The notes beneath the pieces were generated by a model that saw only the letters and a program-made list of their open reading frames with translations, did no database searches and had not been told where the DNA came from. Source: Paraburkholderia sp. LEh10 (GTDB taxonomy: Bacteria > Pseudomonadota > Gammaproteobacteria > Burkholderiales > Burkholderiaceae). From it: a stretch of 64,000 bases of DNA. Made by a program: the position numbers and the translations under genes. The stretch covers positions 1 to 64,000 of the forward strand of contig NZ_JAGIPX010000041.1 in assembly GCF_017814945.1 (NCBI RefSeq). The letters are read 5' to 3'. Below, in pieces: positions 35,927 through 44,637 of this stretch (its first letter is position 1; every line of letters begins with the position of its first letter).

Positions 35927-36730
35927 ATGAGCGAAACCCTGGTTACATACGAACTCGATGGCCCGGTCGCGCTGATCGGCCTGAACCGCCCTGACAAGCG
36001 CAACGCCATCAACGAAGACGTGATCGCGCAACTGCGCGAAGCCGTCCAGCGCGCCGGCGAAGAGGCCGACGTCGGCGTGCTGTTCGGGCACGGCGGCAAC
36101 TTCAGCGCGGGCCTCGACCTGCGCGAGGCGCTCGCGCGCGCCACCGGTCAGAGCGCGCCGCCGCGCAAGCGCCGCCGCCATTCGTGGCACGAAGTGTTCG
36201 ATATCATCGCGCGCGGGCCGATTCCGTTCGTCGCCGCGTTGCACGGCGCAGTCGTTGGCGGCGGCCTCGAACTGGCCACGGCCGCGCACGTGCGCGTGGG
36301 CGACGACACGACGTTCTTCGGTCTGCCCGAGGGTCAGCGCGGCATCTTCGTGGGTGGCGGCGGCACGGTGCGCATCCAGCGCGTAATCGGCTATAGCCTC
36401 ATGGCGGACCTGATGCTCACAGGCCGCCTGCTTTCCGCCGAAGAAGGCTTGCGCGAGCACGTCATCACGTATCTGACGCCTGCTGGCAGAGCGCTCTCCA
36501 AAGCGAAGGAGCTTGCCGCGAAGATCGCGCAGAACGCGCCCGACACCAACTGGCGCATCACAAACCTGCTGCCGCGCGTGAACGATCTGTCGCACGAGGA
36601 CGGACTCTTCCTCGAATACATGAGCTCGAACATGGCGCGCTCGGCGGAGACGGCGAAGCGCTTGCAGGAATTCGTCGACGGCAAGGCGAAGCCGCTCGAG
36701 CGGCCCGATTTGCACAAGACCACAGCATGA
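35927..36730 (+). CDS. Enoyl-CoA hydratase/isomerase family protein
   Basis: A 267-residue crotonase. ALIGLNRPDKRNAINEDVIA, HGGNFSAGLDLREAL and HGAVVGGGLELATAAHVRVG are the standard strands. An internal basic patch (PPRKRRRHSW) is unusual. It sits between the reductase and the hydroxyacyl-CoA dehydrogenase, so hydration of an enoyl-CoA is likely. It is the second crotonase of the cluster and differs from the 19870 gene. Confidence 0.87.
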   Translation: MSETLVTYELDGPVALIGLNRPDKRNAINEDVIAQLREAVQRAGEEADVGVLFGHGGNFSAGLDLREALARATGQSAPPRKRRRHSWHEVFDIIARGPIPFVAALHGAVVGGGLELATAAHVRVGDDTTFFGLPEGQRGIFVGGGGTVRIQRVIGYSLMADLMLTGRLLSAEEGLREHVITYLTPAGRALSKAKELAAKIAQNAPDTNWRITNLLPRVNDLSHEDGLFLEYMSSNMARSAETAKRLQEFVDGKAKPLERPDLHKTTA

Positions 36731-36743
36731 GGGGCAACAGAAC

Positions 36744-38078
36744 ATGAACGCAGCAAACGAACTGAATCAGCATGAAGCCGCCGCGCGTGAAGCGGCGCTC
36801 GCGCACGTGAAGGCCGCCGAGCAAGCCGCCGCGCAGATTCCCGTTGGCAACGCCATGCCGCGCCATATCGCGCACGCAGCCGTCATCGGCGCGGGCACGA
36901 TGGGCGGCGGCATCGCGATGGCGCTCGCCGCCGCGGGCATCCCCGTCACGCTGATCGATGCGAGCGACGAAGGTCTTACGCGCGGCCTCGCCCGCATCCG
37001 CGACAACTATGAAAGCAGCGTGAAGCGCGGCAAGCTCGATGCCGCCGTGCGCGACGAGCGCCTCGCGCGCATCGCGGGCTCGCTCGCGATTGCCGACGTC
37101 AGACACGCCGATATCGTGATCGAAGCCGTGTTCGAAGATCTCGAACTCAAGCAGCGCATCTTCCGCGAACTCGACGCGCACGCGAAACCGGGCGCCGTGC
37201 TAGCCACCAACACCTCGGGCCTCGACATCGACGCAATCGCCGCCGTCACGCAGCGCCCCGCTGATGTGGTCGGCGCGCACTTCTTCAGCCCCGCACACGT
37301 GATGCGCCTGCTCGAAGTGGTGCGCGCGGCGCAGACCGCCGACGACGTCATCGCCACGCTGATGGATCTCGGGCGCCGGATGGGCAAGGTGTCGGTGCTG
37401 GCGCGCATCTATCCCGGCTTCATCGGCAATGCGCTCTTTCGCAACTACAACCGCGAGGCGCACTTTCTCGTCGAGGACGGCGCGCTGCCGCACGAGGTGG
37501 ACGCAGCGCTCAAGGACTTCGGCTACGCGATGGGCATCTTCGCCGTGCACGACATGGCGGGCAACGACGTCGGCTATCAGACACGTAAGGCACAGATGGC
37601 GACGCGACCCACGGACCGCCGCTGGAACGACCTGATCATGAAGCTGGTAGAGCTGGGGCGTCTCGGCCAGAAGAGCGGCAAGGGCTGGTATCGCTACGAG
37701 CCGGGCAGCCGCGAGCCGCTGCGCGATGCCGAACTTGAGCGCTTCATCGTCGAGGAATCGGCGCGACTTGGCATTGCGCGGCGGCGCATTTCGCCCGAGG
37801 AGATCGTCAAGCGCTGCGTGTACGGCATGATCAACGAAGGCGCGAAGCTGCTGGAACAGGGCGTGGCCTTGCGCGCGAGCGACATCGATGTGGTCTATGT
37901 GACGGGCTACGGCTTCCCCGCGCATCGCGGCGGCCCGATGTACTACGCGGATCAGATCGGCCTCGCGAACGTCTATCGCGACGTCAAGCGGCTCTATGAC
38001 GACTACGGCTACTGGTGGAAGCCAGCCCCGCTGCTCGAACAGCTCGCGGCTACGAACGGCCGCTTCGCCGATCTCTGA
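36744..38078 (+). CDS. 3-hydroxyacyl-CoA dehydrogenase
   Basis: A 444-residue dehydrogenase. After a charged, Ala-rich extension of about 40 residues, the NAD motif is AAVIGAGTMGGGIAMALAAA. Catalytic-region motifs are ATNTSGLDI and VVGAHFFSPAHVMRLLEVV, with the helical C-terminal domain in two halves (GFIGNALF and GFPAHRGGPMYYAD). It oxidises the product of the adjacent hydratase and is the last gene of the rightward operon. Confidence 0.9.
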   Translation: MNAANELNQHEAAAREAALAHVKAAEQAAAQIPVGNAMPRHIAHAAVIGAGTMGGGIAMALAAAGIPVTLIDASDEGLTRGLARIRDNYESSVKRGKLDAAVRDERLARIAGSLAIADVRHADIVIEAVFEDLELKQRIFRELDAHAKPGAVLATNTSGLDIDAIAAVTQRPADVVGAHFFSPAHVMRLLEVVRAAQTADDVIATLMDLGRRMGKVSVLARIYPGFIGNALFRNYNREAHFLVEDGALPHEVDAALKDFGYAMGIFAVHDMAGNDVGYQTRKAQMATRPTDRRWNDLIMKLVELGRLGQKSGKGWYRYEPGSREPLRDAELERFIVEESARLGIARRRISPEEIVKRCVYGMINEGAKLLEQGVALRASDIDVVYVTGYGFPAHRGGPMYYADQIGLANVYRDVKRLYDDYGYWWKPAPLLEQLAATNGRFADL

Positions 38079-38088
38079 TCGCTTCCCG

Positions 38089-38111
38089 CCGTGCGCGCAT
38101 TGCACGCACGG
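38089..38111. terminator. Hairpin between convergent genes
   Basis: CCGTGCG (38089-38095) and CGCACGG (38105-38111) form a perfect 7-base stem with a 9-base loop just after the dehydrogenase stop. No T tract follows, so it is at best a weak or bidirectional terminator. Confidence 0.35.
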
Positions 38112-38188
38112 CAGGAGGCAGGGGCCGCGCACCCCGCTCCCGCCTGCATCACGCGCGCCCCTCATGCGCGCGCAGCCTCATCGCAAAC

Positions 38189-38938
38189 TCAATCGTCGCC
38201 GTGCGCGTCATCCTGCGCGCCCGCGCCTGACGCAGCCGCTTCGCGCGGCAATCCCACCGGCGCATCGTTGAAGAACTCGGCCGGCAAGGTCGCGAGGAAT
38301 TCAGAAAAGCCCGCGTCGCCGCCGCCCGGCGAATGCTGCTTCATGACTTCTTCGGCCGTCGCCTCGTCGCCCGACAGCAACGCCTGCGCAAGCCGCTTGT
38401 GATCGGCGATCACCTTCTCGCGCCGGCTGGGCGCAAGAAACAGCTTGGGGCGGTAACGCGAGATCAGGCGGCGGATCGAGCGGATCTGCTCGGCCAGATA
38501 GTCGTTATGGCAAGCCTCGCAGATCACCTCGTGGAACTCCGCGTTGCTGCGCGCGAAGCGGCGGGCGTCGCTCTGGTTCAGCGCTTCGACGCCATCGTCG
38601 ATCGCGCGCTGCAGTTCGGCGCGTTGCTCGTCGCTCATGCGCCGCGCGGCGAGCCGCGCCGAGACGGCTTCGAGTTCGTGCAGCAGTTCGAGCATGTCGC
38701 GCAGCTGCGGGACCGTCATCTTGGTCACGAACACGCCCTGCCGGGGCACGATCTGCACGTACTGCTGCGCGGCGAGCTGCTGCAGCGCCTCGCGAATCGG
38801 CGTGCGGGATACATTGAAGCGCGCGGCGAGTGCGCGCTCGTCGAGCGCTGCGCCTGGGATAAGGTCGCCTCGCTCGATTTCCGATTCGAGAAGCGCCTTG
38901 ATTTCGACCGAACGGCTCTGTTTGGGAGGCTGGCTCAT
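38189..38938 (-). CDS. GntR-family regulator, FCD type, copy 2
   Basis: A 249-residue regulator starting MSQPPKQSRSVEIKALLESE. The winged helix (ALDERALAARFNVSRTPIRE) is nearly identical to that of the 31428 regulator. The FCD domain follows (SNAEFHEVIC, then ADHKRLAQALLSG). It lies next to the porin gene, with GGTATACC-type sites upstream. The pair probably shares or overlaps DNA targets. The ATG at 38938 begins the conserved N-terminus. Confidence 0.87.
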   Translation of the reverse strand: MSQPPKQSRSVEIKALLESEIERGDLIPGAALDERALAARFNVSRTPIREALQQLAAQQYVQIVPRQGVFVTKMTVPQLRDMLELLHELEAVSARLAARRMSDEQRAELQRAIDDGVEALNQSDARRFARSNAEFHEVICEACHNDYLAEQIRSIRRLISRYRPKLFLAPSRREKVIADHKRLAQALLSGDEATAEEVMKQHSPGGGDAGFSEFLATLPAEFFNDAPVGLPREAAASGAGAQDDAHGDD

Positions 38939-39011
38939 TGATTGACAGACAGTGGTTTCCGGAAGGCCGCGTCGGCAGAAAGGCCCGCGACGGTCCTTTA
39001 AATCCATATCA

Positions 39012-39028
39012 TACCGTGCAGGTATACC
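39012..39028. promoter_or_regulatory. Operator-like repeats upstream of the second GntR gene
   Basis: ATACC-N5-GGTAT is directly joined to the 8-base palindrome GGTATACC (39021-39028). These match the core expected for FCD-type GntR regulators and lie about 80 bases upstream of the regulator start, suggesting autoregulation. Confidence 0.45.
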
Positions 39029-39073
39029 AAAAGCCCAACTGTGTCTTTCCCCGATAGGAAACAGAAATAGAAA

Positions 39074-39101
39074 CGCGCCGGCGTCCCCGGGCGCCGGCGC
39101 G
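39074..39101 (-). terminator. Rho-independent terminator of the porin gene
   Basis: The arms CGCGCCGGCG and CGCCGGCGCG form a perfect 10-base stem with an 8-base loop, 20 bases after the porin stop. On the minus strand it is followed by a T-rich tail (TTTCTATTTCTG). Confidence 0.75.
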
Positions 39102-39120
39102 TGACGCGGTGACTCGCGAA

Positions 39121-40263
39121 TCAGAAAATGTGGCGGATGCCGATCTGCGCGGCCACCTGGTTGGACGTGGTCGAGGCAAGGTTGCCGAACAGCGAGCCGC
39201 CCGCACCCGGCACCGAGTACGGCGTCGAGACGAGGAAGTTGTCGGCGAACTTCTGGCCCGCGAACGCGTGCTGCCAGACGCCGAACAGGTACACGTCGGT
39301 GCGCTTCGACAGCCGATAGTCGACTCCTGCCGTGTAGAGGTCGTACTTGCCGAGCTTGTGCTGATCCACATACGTAAAGCCGCCGCCAACCGTCAGAAAC
39401 GGCGAGAACCTGTAGCTCGTGCCCACCTCGTACGCGCCGACCGTGACGACGCCCCGTGGGCTTTGCGAAGCATTCGTGTAGGTGTACACGCCGTTGAACG
39501 ACCACGCGTCCGTCACTTTCACCATGCCGCCGAGCGCGACCGTGTAGATCGACTTCGCATTGAGCGCGACCTGCGCCATCGTCCCCACGCCGCGCGCCGC
39601 GTTGCCGCCATCCGTCTTCGTGAAGGTGGCCGCCAGCGAATACGGCGCATTGAACGAGCCCGTCGGGCTGTATTTGATGCCCGCGCTGAGCACGCGCGGG
39701 TTGCCCGTCGGCGTGCCCGCAAAAGAGCCCGCGATATTGGTGAAGCCGTACATCACGCCCGCGCCGAGGCCATGCCAGTTTGGCGTTTCGTAGCGCACCA
39801 TGTTGCTGACGGGTTCGCCCGCGAGACGGTCGATGTCGTATGCACCGTGAAACGCGTACGAAGGCGCGAACTGCGCGACGTTCGTGTAGTAGGAGACGTA
39901 GTCGTAGATGAAGTCGTAGTCGTAACCGGCGAGCAAGGTGCCGAACGTGTCGCTGGCGAGACCCACGTAGGCGCGGCGCCCGAACAGCGCGCCGCCGTGG
40001 CTCGCCGTGCCCGTGTTCAGCGAAAAACCGTTCTCCAGCGTGAAGATCGCTTTCAGGCCGCCGCCGAGATCCTCGGTGCCGTGCAGGCCCCAGCGCGACG
40101 CCTGGTTGATGCCGTCATCGAGCTTCCAGAGCGCATGGCCACCCGCGTTGCTCACATAGGTGATGCCATCGTCGATGATCCCATACAAGGTCACACTGCT
40201 TTGCGCCTGCGCCGAGCCCGCCAATGCGGCTGCGAACGCGCCCACTGCTAACTTCTTCTTCAC
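39121..40263 (-). CDS. Burkholderia-type outer-membrane porin
   Basis: A 380-residue trimeric porin of the Gram-negative porin 4 family. The signal peptide MKKKLAVGAFAAALAGSAQA is cut before QSSVTLYG. The mature chain shows alternating beta strands (WGLHGTEDLGGGLKAIFTLE, GRRAYVGLASDTFGTLLAGY) and ends in Phe (IGIRHIF), as outer-membrane proteins do. It lies 88 bases after the MFS gene and probably admits the cluster substrate through the outer membrane. Confidence 0.92.
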   Translation of the reverse strand: MKKKLAVGAFAAALAGSAQAQSSVTLYGIIDDGITYVSNAGGHALWKLDDGINQASRWGLHGTEDLGGGLKAIFTLENGFSLNTGTASHGGALFGRRAYVGLASDTFGTLLAGYDYDFIYDYVSYYTNVAQFAPSYAFHGAYDIDRLAGEPVSNMVRYETPNWHGLGAGVMYGFTNIAGSFAGTPTGNPRVLSAGIKYSPTGSFNAPYSLAATFTKTDGGNAARGVGTMAQVALNAKSIYTVALGGMVKVTDAWSFNGVYTYTNASQSPRGVVTVGAYEVGTSYRFSPFLTVGGGFTYVDQHKLGKYDLYTAGVDYRLSKRTDVYLFGVWQHAFAGQKFADNFLVSTPYSVPGAGGSLFGNLASTTSNQVAAQIGIRHIF

Positions 40264-40351
40264 TTGATGATCTCCATGTTTTTTGCGGACGACGCCGCCC
40301 CTGCGGACGACGCGGCCCGCATTTTTTCCATCGGCTGCTGCTGGATTCGAA

Positions 40352-41746
40352 CTACTTGCTGCGCGAGAGGTGACGCGAGGCGAGGAAGTAGTGCACGGAC
40401 GACCACACGAGGACCACGCTCACGGCGAGCATCGCGTAGCGGATGCCGTAGGCCGAGGCGTCATGACAAGCCGCCGCGAACGGCCCGTGAAGCGGCGCGG
40501 CCGGACCGTGCGCGCCATGTGCCCCGCCCGCTGCGCAGACCTGCCCAAACTGCCCCTGCGCGAAGAGACGCGCGGCGAAACGGTCGCTCAGCAGGCCGAC
40601 GGTTGCCGGGCCGAGTCCCTGGCCGACCAGATTCATGAGAAGGAACACGCACGCCGATGCGGTGGCGCGCATGCGCGGCTCGACGATGCTGTGCACGACA
40701 GCGAAGGTCGGACCGTTCCACATGCTCAGCATCACCGTGGCGATGAAGATCAGCGACACGGCAATGGGCCATTGCCCCAGCGTGAAGGCGGTCGCGATGA
40801 GCGGGAAACCGATCGCCGTGCCGAGCGCTGGTACCCATGCGTACCAGCGGCGGTTCTTCGCGCCCGCCCAGTCGGCGAGCACGCCGCCGAGCGTGTTGCC
40901 GAGGATGCCGCCCACGCCGATCACGAGACCGAAGATCAGGCCAGCCTGCGCATAGCTGAGCCCGTAGACGCGCGTCAGATAAACCGGGATGAACAGGTTG
41001 ATACCGTACTGCGCGAACGCGCCGATCACGGTGCCGAGCAGCATCTGCAAGAACGCGCGGCTTTTGAAAAGGACCGCGAGCACTTCGCGCAGCGGCGGGA
41101 CGCTCGCCGCCAGTTGCGCGCCGCCCTCTTCGGCCCCGCCGCGACGCGGCTCGCGCAGCGTGACCCAGGCGAGCAGGCCGAACATGAGCCCCGGCAGGCC
41201 GACGACATAAAACACGGGACGCCAGCCGATGTGCTGCACCATCCAGCCGCCGCCGAGCGCGCCGGCCAGCACGCCGAGCGGCGGGCCGAGCGCGTAGATC
41301 GACAGCGCGCTCGCGCGGCGGCGCGGGCCGAACTGGTCGGAGATCAGCGAATGCGCGGTGGGCGTGCTGCCCGCCTCGCCGATGCCGACGCCAAGCCGGT
41401 AAATCAGCAATTGCCAGTACGCGCCAGCCGTGCCGCACAGCGTCGTCATCACCGACCAGGCGCCGATCGACAGCGCGATCAGCACGACGCGATTGAAGCG
41501 CTCGGCGATGCGCGCGATGGGGAGCCCGAGCAGGGAATAGAAGATCGAGAATGCCAGCCCGTTCAGCAGGCCGAGTTGAAGATCGCTCAGGTTCATCTCC
41601 ACCTTCATCGCCTGCCCGACGACCGCGATAATGATTCGGTCGATAAAACTCGATGCATAAATCAGGACGAGAAGCAGCAGGAACCAGCTGCGATACCAGC
41701 CGGCTTCAGACCTCGCTCCCACGTCCTGGGCTGTCACTTGCTTCAT
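40352..41746 (-). CDS. MFS transporter, Spns-like
   Basis: A 464-residue, 12-span transporter. Spans begin at WFLLLLVLIYASSFIDRIII. LPIARIAERFNRV is the 2-3 loop motif and GVGIGEAGSTPTAHSLISDQ the span 5 region. A His/Ala/Gly-rich loop (GGAHGAHGPAAPLHG) precedes the last span. Its place next to the porin and catabolic operons suggests uptake of the aromatic substrate. The ATG at 41746 follows GGAG; the longer frame is unlikely. Confidence 0.88.
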   Translation of the reverse strand: MKQVTAQDVGARSEAGWYRSWFLLLLVLIYASSFIDRIIIAVVGQAMKVEMNLSDLQLGLLNGLAFSIFYSLLGLPIARIAERFNRVVLIALSIGAWSVMTTLCGTAGAYWQLLIYRLGVGIGEAGSTPTAHSLISDQFGPRRRASALSIYALGPPLGVLAGALGGGWMVQHIGWRPVFYVVGLPGLMFGLLAWVTLREPRRGGAEEGGAQLAASVPPLREVLAVLFKSRAFLQMLLGTVIGAFAQYGINLFIPVYLTRVYGLSYAQAGLIFGLVIGVGGILGNTLGGVLADWAGAKNRRWYAWVPALGTAIGFPLIATAFTLGQWPIAVSLIFIATVMLSMWNGPTFAVVHSIVEPRMRATASACVFLLMNLVGQGLGPATVGLLSDRFAARLFAQGQFGQVCAAGGAHGAHGPAAPLHGPFAAACHDASAYGIRYAMLAVSVVLVWSSVHYFLASRHLSRSK

Positions 41747-41798
41747 GTATGGTGTCTCCGGGTTGAGCCCGACTAGCGGATCTTGCTCTGTTTGTATG

Positions 41799-41816
41799 CC
41801 ACGAATGGCGTCGTGG
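41799..41816. promoter_or_regulatory. Inverted repeat upstream of the MFS-porin genes
   Basis: CCACGA-N6-TCGTGG is a perfect 6-base inverted repeat about 50 bases upstream of the transporter start. It differs from the GGTATACC-type sites, so another regulator may act here. Confidence 0.35.
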
Positions 41817-42087
41817 AATTTTTTAAAGATTCTCCAGCATAATTTTTGAGCAGGCAAGAAATAATCGCCGGCAAAGACATCAGCGTTTTCACTAGGCGAA
41901 TTGGTCTGCCAAAAGGGCCGGATTCGGCAGCGGCGCGTGCCGAAAGTGTCTAGGCCGGCCGCGTATTGGCCAGCCATTCAATGACCTCGGGCGAGGTCGT
42001 GCCATCGCTCGAACGCAACGCCGCGCGTGTCAGAGCAGTTCGAGGATTGCATTCGAGGCGCCGCAAACAGTCCAACCATCACAAGCA

Positions 42088-42461
42088 CTACCAGACCGGA
42101 AACACGACATCGGGCTGCGGCGAAAACTGGATGCCCGATGCGGGGCAGATAACGCGCCCCCTGACCGCGACCCGCTGGTTCAGGTACGGCAGCAGCAGCG
42201 TGGGGCCGGCGAACCACCTTCGCCAAGCAGGATATCAGTCACCACCTTGTCATTGCAGGGCGAGGTCGACGGACGATCCAGCCGGCTCGCCGTATGGTCG
42301 TCCGGCGCATACGGCCGGCTACCACGCTGGAGCGTCCCCGCAAGCCAGATGTCGCCCTGCAGGGGCAAAGTCCGCAGCGGCGGACTGGCTGACTTGATGC
42401 CCTCCGGGCAGGAACTCGCGATCAATGCCACCGTCATGAGTACCGCTAAGTGTTTTTTCAT
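42088..42461 (-). pseudogene. Exported protein (DUF4431-like?), frameshifted
   Basis: The first frame starts MKKHLAVLMTVALIASSCPE, a signal peptide or lipoprotein leader, after an AGAGG site. It continues LPLQGDIWLAGTLQRG and NDKVVTDILLGEGG. It ends soon after, but a shift near 42215 gives TLLLPYLNQRVAVRGRVICP and then SGIQFSPQPDVVFPVW, a sensible C-terminus ending at 42088. A single indel explains this. The family guess is weak. Confidence 0.5.
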
Positions 42462-42626
42462 GACGACACCTCTTATGCTCAAATACCGCGCCCCGAATAC
42501 GGCCGCGAGGCGCGCTTGCCGGCGACAACATGAAACCAGGACGCACCAACGTCAGTGAATCGGCGCAGCGCGGCTGCTTCTGCCACAAGCGGCGACCGCG
42601 TCAGCGCTGCAGTTCGGCTCAACTGC

Positions 42627-44567
42627 TCACCGTTTCGTGTTCACTTCCCTGAACTCGGCATCGATCACATCGTCGTCTTGGCCTGCATCCCTACCAGGCT
42701 CCTCCTGCGCTGGGGTCGGGCCGCCTGCGCGGCCTGCTTGCGCCTGCACGTCCGCGTATACCTTTTCACCGAGCCGCTGTGAGGCTGCCGCCAGCGCGCT
42801 CGTTCGGGCGTCGATCGCGTCCCGGTCTGAGCCCTTCAGGGCGACTTCCAGGTCCCTGATCGCAGCTTCGATCTTCGCCTTGTCGTCGGCGGCGAGCTTT
42901 TCGCCGTATCCGTCCAGTGCCTTGCGCGTGCTGTGAATGAGGGCATCGCCCTGATTGCGCGCCTCGGCCAGCTCGCGCACCCGGTGGTCCTCCGCCGCGT
43001 GCGCCTGCGCGTCGCGCACCATCTTTTCGATTTCCGCTTCGGACAGACCGGAATTCGCCTTGATCGTGATGCGGTTTTCCTTGCCCGTCGCCTTGTCCCT
43101 GGCCGACACATGCAGGATGCCATTCGCATCGATATCAAATGTCACGTCGATCTGCGGCACGCCACGTGGTGCAGGCGCAATCCCTTCCAGCCTGAACTCG
43201 CCGAGCAGCTTGTTGCCGCTGGCCATCTCGCGCTCGCCCTGAAAGACCTTGACGGTGACGGCCGGCTGGTTGTCGTCGGCGGTCGAGAAGACTTCCGAGA
43301 ACCTTGTCGGAATCGTCGTGTTCTTTTCGATCATCTTCGTCATCACGCCGCCGAGCGTCTCGATGCCCAGCGAGAGCGGCGTCACATCGAGCAGCAGCAC
43401 ATCCTTGCGGTCGCCCGAGAGTACCGCCGCCTGGATCGCCGCGCCGACGGCCACCGCTTCATCGGGATTGACGTCCTTGCGCGGCTCGCGCCCGAAAAGC
43501 GCCCTGACCGTCTGCTGCACCTTCGGCATGCGCGTCATGCCACCCACCAGAATCACGTCATCGATCCTGTCCGCGGTCAGGCCCGCATCCTTCAGTGCGA
43601 TGCGGCATGGCTCCATCGTCCGCTCTATCAGGTCTTCCACGAGCGATTCGAGTTTCGCGCGCGTCAGCTTCACGCTCAAATGTTTCGGACCCGATGCGTC
43701 CGCCGTGATGTACGGCAGGTTGATCTCGGTCTGCTGACCCGACGACAGTTCGATCTTCGCCTTCTCGGCCGCTTCCTTCAGGCGCTGCAGCGCGAGCACG
43801 TCCTTCGACAGGTCGATGCCCTGTTCCTTCCTGAACTCGCCGACGAGGTAGTCGATGATGCGCTGGTCGAAGTCTTCACCGCCGAGGAACGTATCGCCGT
43901 TCGTCGACAGCACCTCGAACTGCCTGTCGCCATGGACGTCGGCGATTTCGATCAGGGAAATGTCGAACGTGCCACCGCCCAGGTCGAAAACGGCAATCTT
44001 GCGGTCGCCCTTTTCGGCCTTGTCCAGACCGAACGCGAGCGCTGCCGCCGTCGGTTCGTTGATGATCCGTTTGACTTCCAGACCGGCGATGCGGCCCGCG
44101 TCCTTCGTCGCCTGGCGCTGGCTGTCGTTGAAGTACGCCGGCACCGTGATCACGGCTTCCGTGACGGGCTCGCCGAGGTAGTCTTCCGCCGTCTTCTTCA
44201 TCTTGCGCAGCACTTCCGCAGACACCTGCGACGGCGCGAGCTTTTGCCCGTGCGCTTCGACCCAGGCGTCGCCGTTATCATGCTTGACGATGTTGTACGG
44301 CATCAGGCCGATGTCCTTCTGCACTTCCTTTTCTTCGAAGCGGCGGCCGATCAGGCGCTTGACGGCAAACAGCGTGTTCTTCGGGTTGGTGACTGACTGA
44401 CGCTTCGCGGGCGCGCCGACCAGTATTTCATTGTCGTCAAGATACGCGACAACCGAGGGCGTTGTACGGGCGCCTTCCGAGTTTTCGATGACCTTGACCT
44501 GCGTGCCTTCCATCAGCGCCACACAGGAATTCGTGGTACCGAGATCGATGCCGATGATCTTGCTCAT
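42627..44567 (-). CDS. dnaK: Accessory DnaK (Hsp70) chaperone
   Basis: A 646-residue Hsp70. The ATPase domain is residues 1-380 (IGIDLGTTNSCVALMEG, NEPTAAALAFGLDKAEKGD, FDLGGGTFDISLIE). The linker DVLLLDVTPLSLGIETLGG precedes the substrate domain and helical lid. The C-terminal QDDDVIDAEFREVNTKR keeps the usual acidic DnaK ending. No dnaJ or grpE is adjacent, so it must use partners encoded elsewhere. It is last in the hpf/sigma-groES-groEL-dnaK run, 70 bases after groEL. Confidence 0.95.
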   Translation of the reverse strand: MSKIIGIDLGTTNSCVALMEGTQVKVIENSEGARTTPSVVAYLDDNEILVGAPAKRQSVTNPKNTLFAVKRLIGRRFEEKEVQKDIGLMPYNIVKHDNGDAWVEAHGQKLAPSQVSAEVLRKMKKTAEDYLGEPVTEAVITVPAYFNDSQRQATKDAGRIAGLEVKRIINEPTAAALAFGLDKAEKGDRKIAVFDLGGGTFDISLIEIADVHGDRQFEVLSTNGDTFLGGEDFDQRIIDYLVGEFRKEQGIDLSKDVLALQRLKEAAEKAKIELSSGQQTEINLPYITADASGPKHLSVKLTRAKLESLVEDLIERTMEPCRIALKDAGLTADRIDDVILVGGMTRMPKVQQTVRALFGREPRKDVNPDEAVAVGAAIQAAVLSGDRKDVLLLDVTPLSLGIETLGGVMTKMIEKNTTIPTRFSEVFSTADDNQPAVTVKVFQGEREMASGNKLLGEFRLEGIAPAPRGVPQIDVTFDIDANGILHVSARDKATGKENRITIKANSGLSEAEIEKMVRDAQAHAAEDHRVRELAEARNQGDALIHSTRKALDGYGEKLAADDKAKIEAAIRDLEVALKGSDRDAIDARTSALAAASQRLGEKVYADVQAQAGRAGGPTPAQEEPGRDAGQDDDVIDAEFREVNTKR

Positions 44568-44637
44568 GATGTCCGTCCCCATGCTCAAGTATTTCACCCT
44601 GCGTCCTGCTCATCCCGACGCACCTGCGAGCCCTGAT

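Noticed and set aside
42933..44396. 487-codon open frame on the plus strand
   Set aside because: Antisense to dnaK. The long claimed dnaK/antisense pairs elsewhere are known to arise from codon bias, and no motif was seen.
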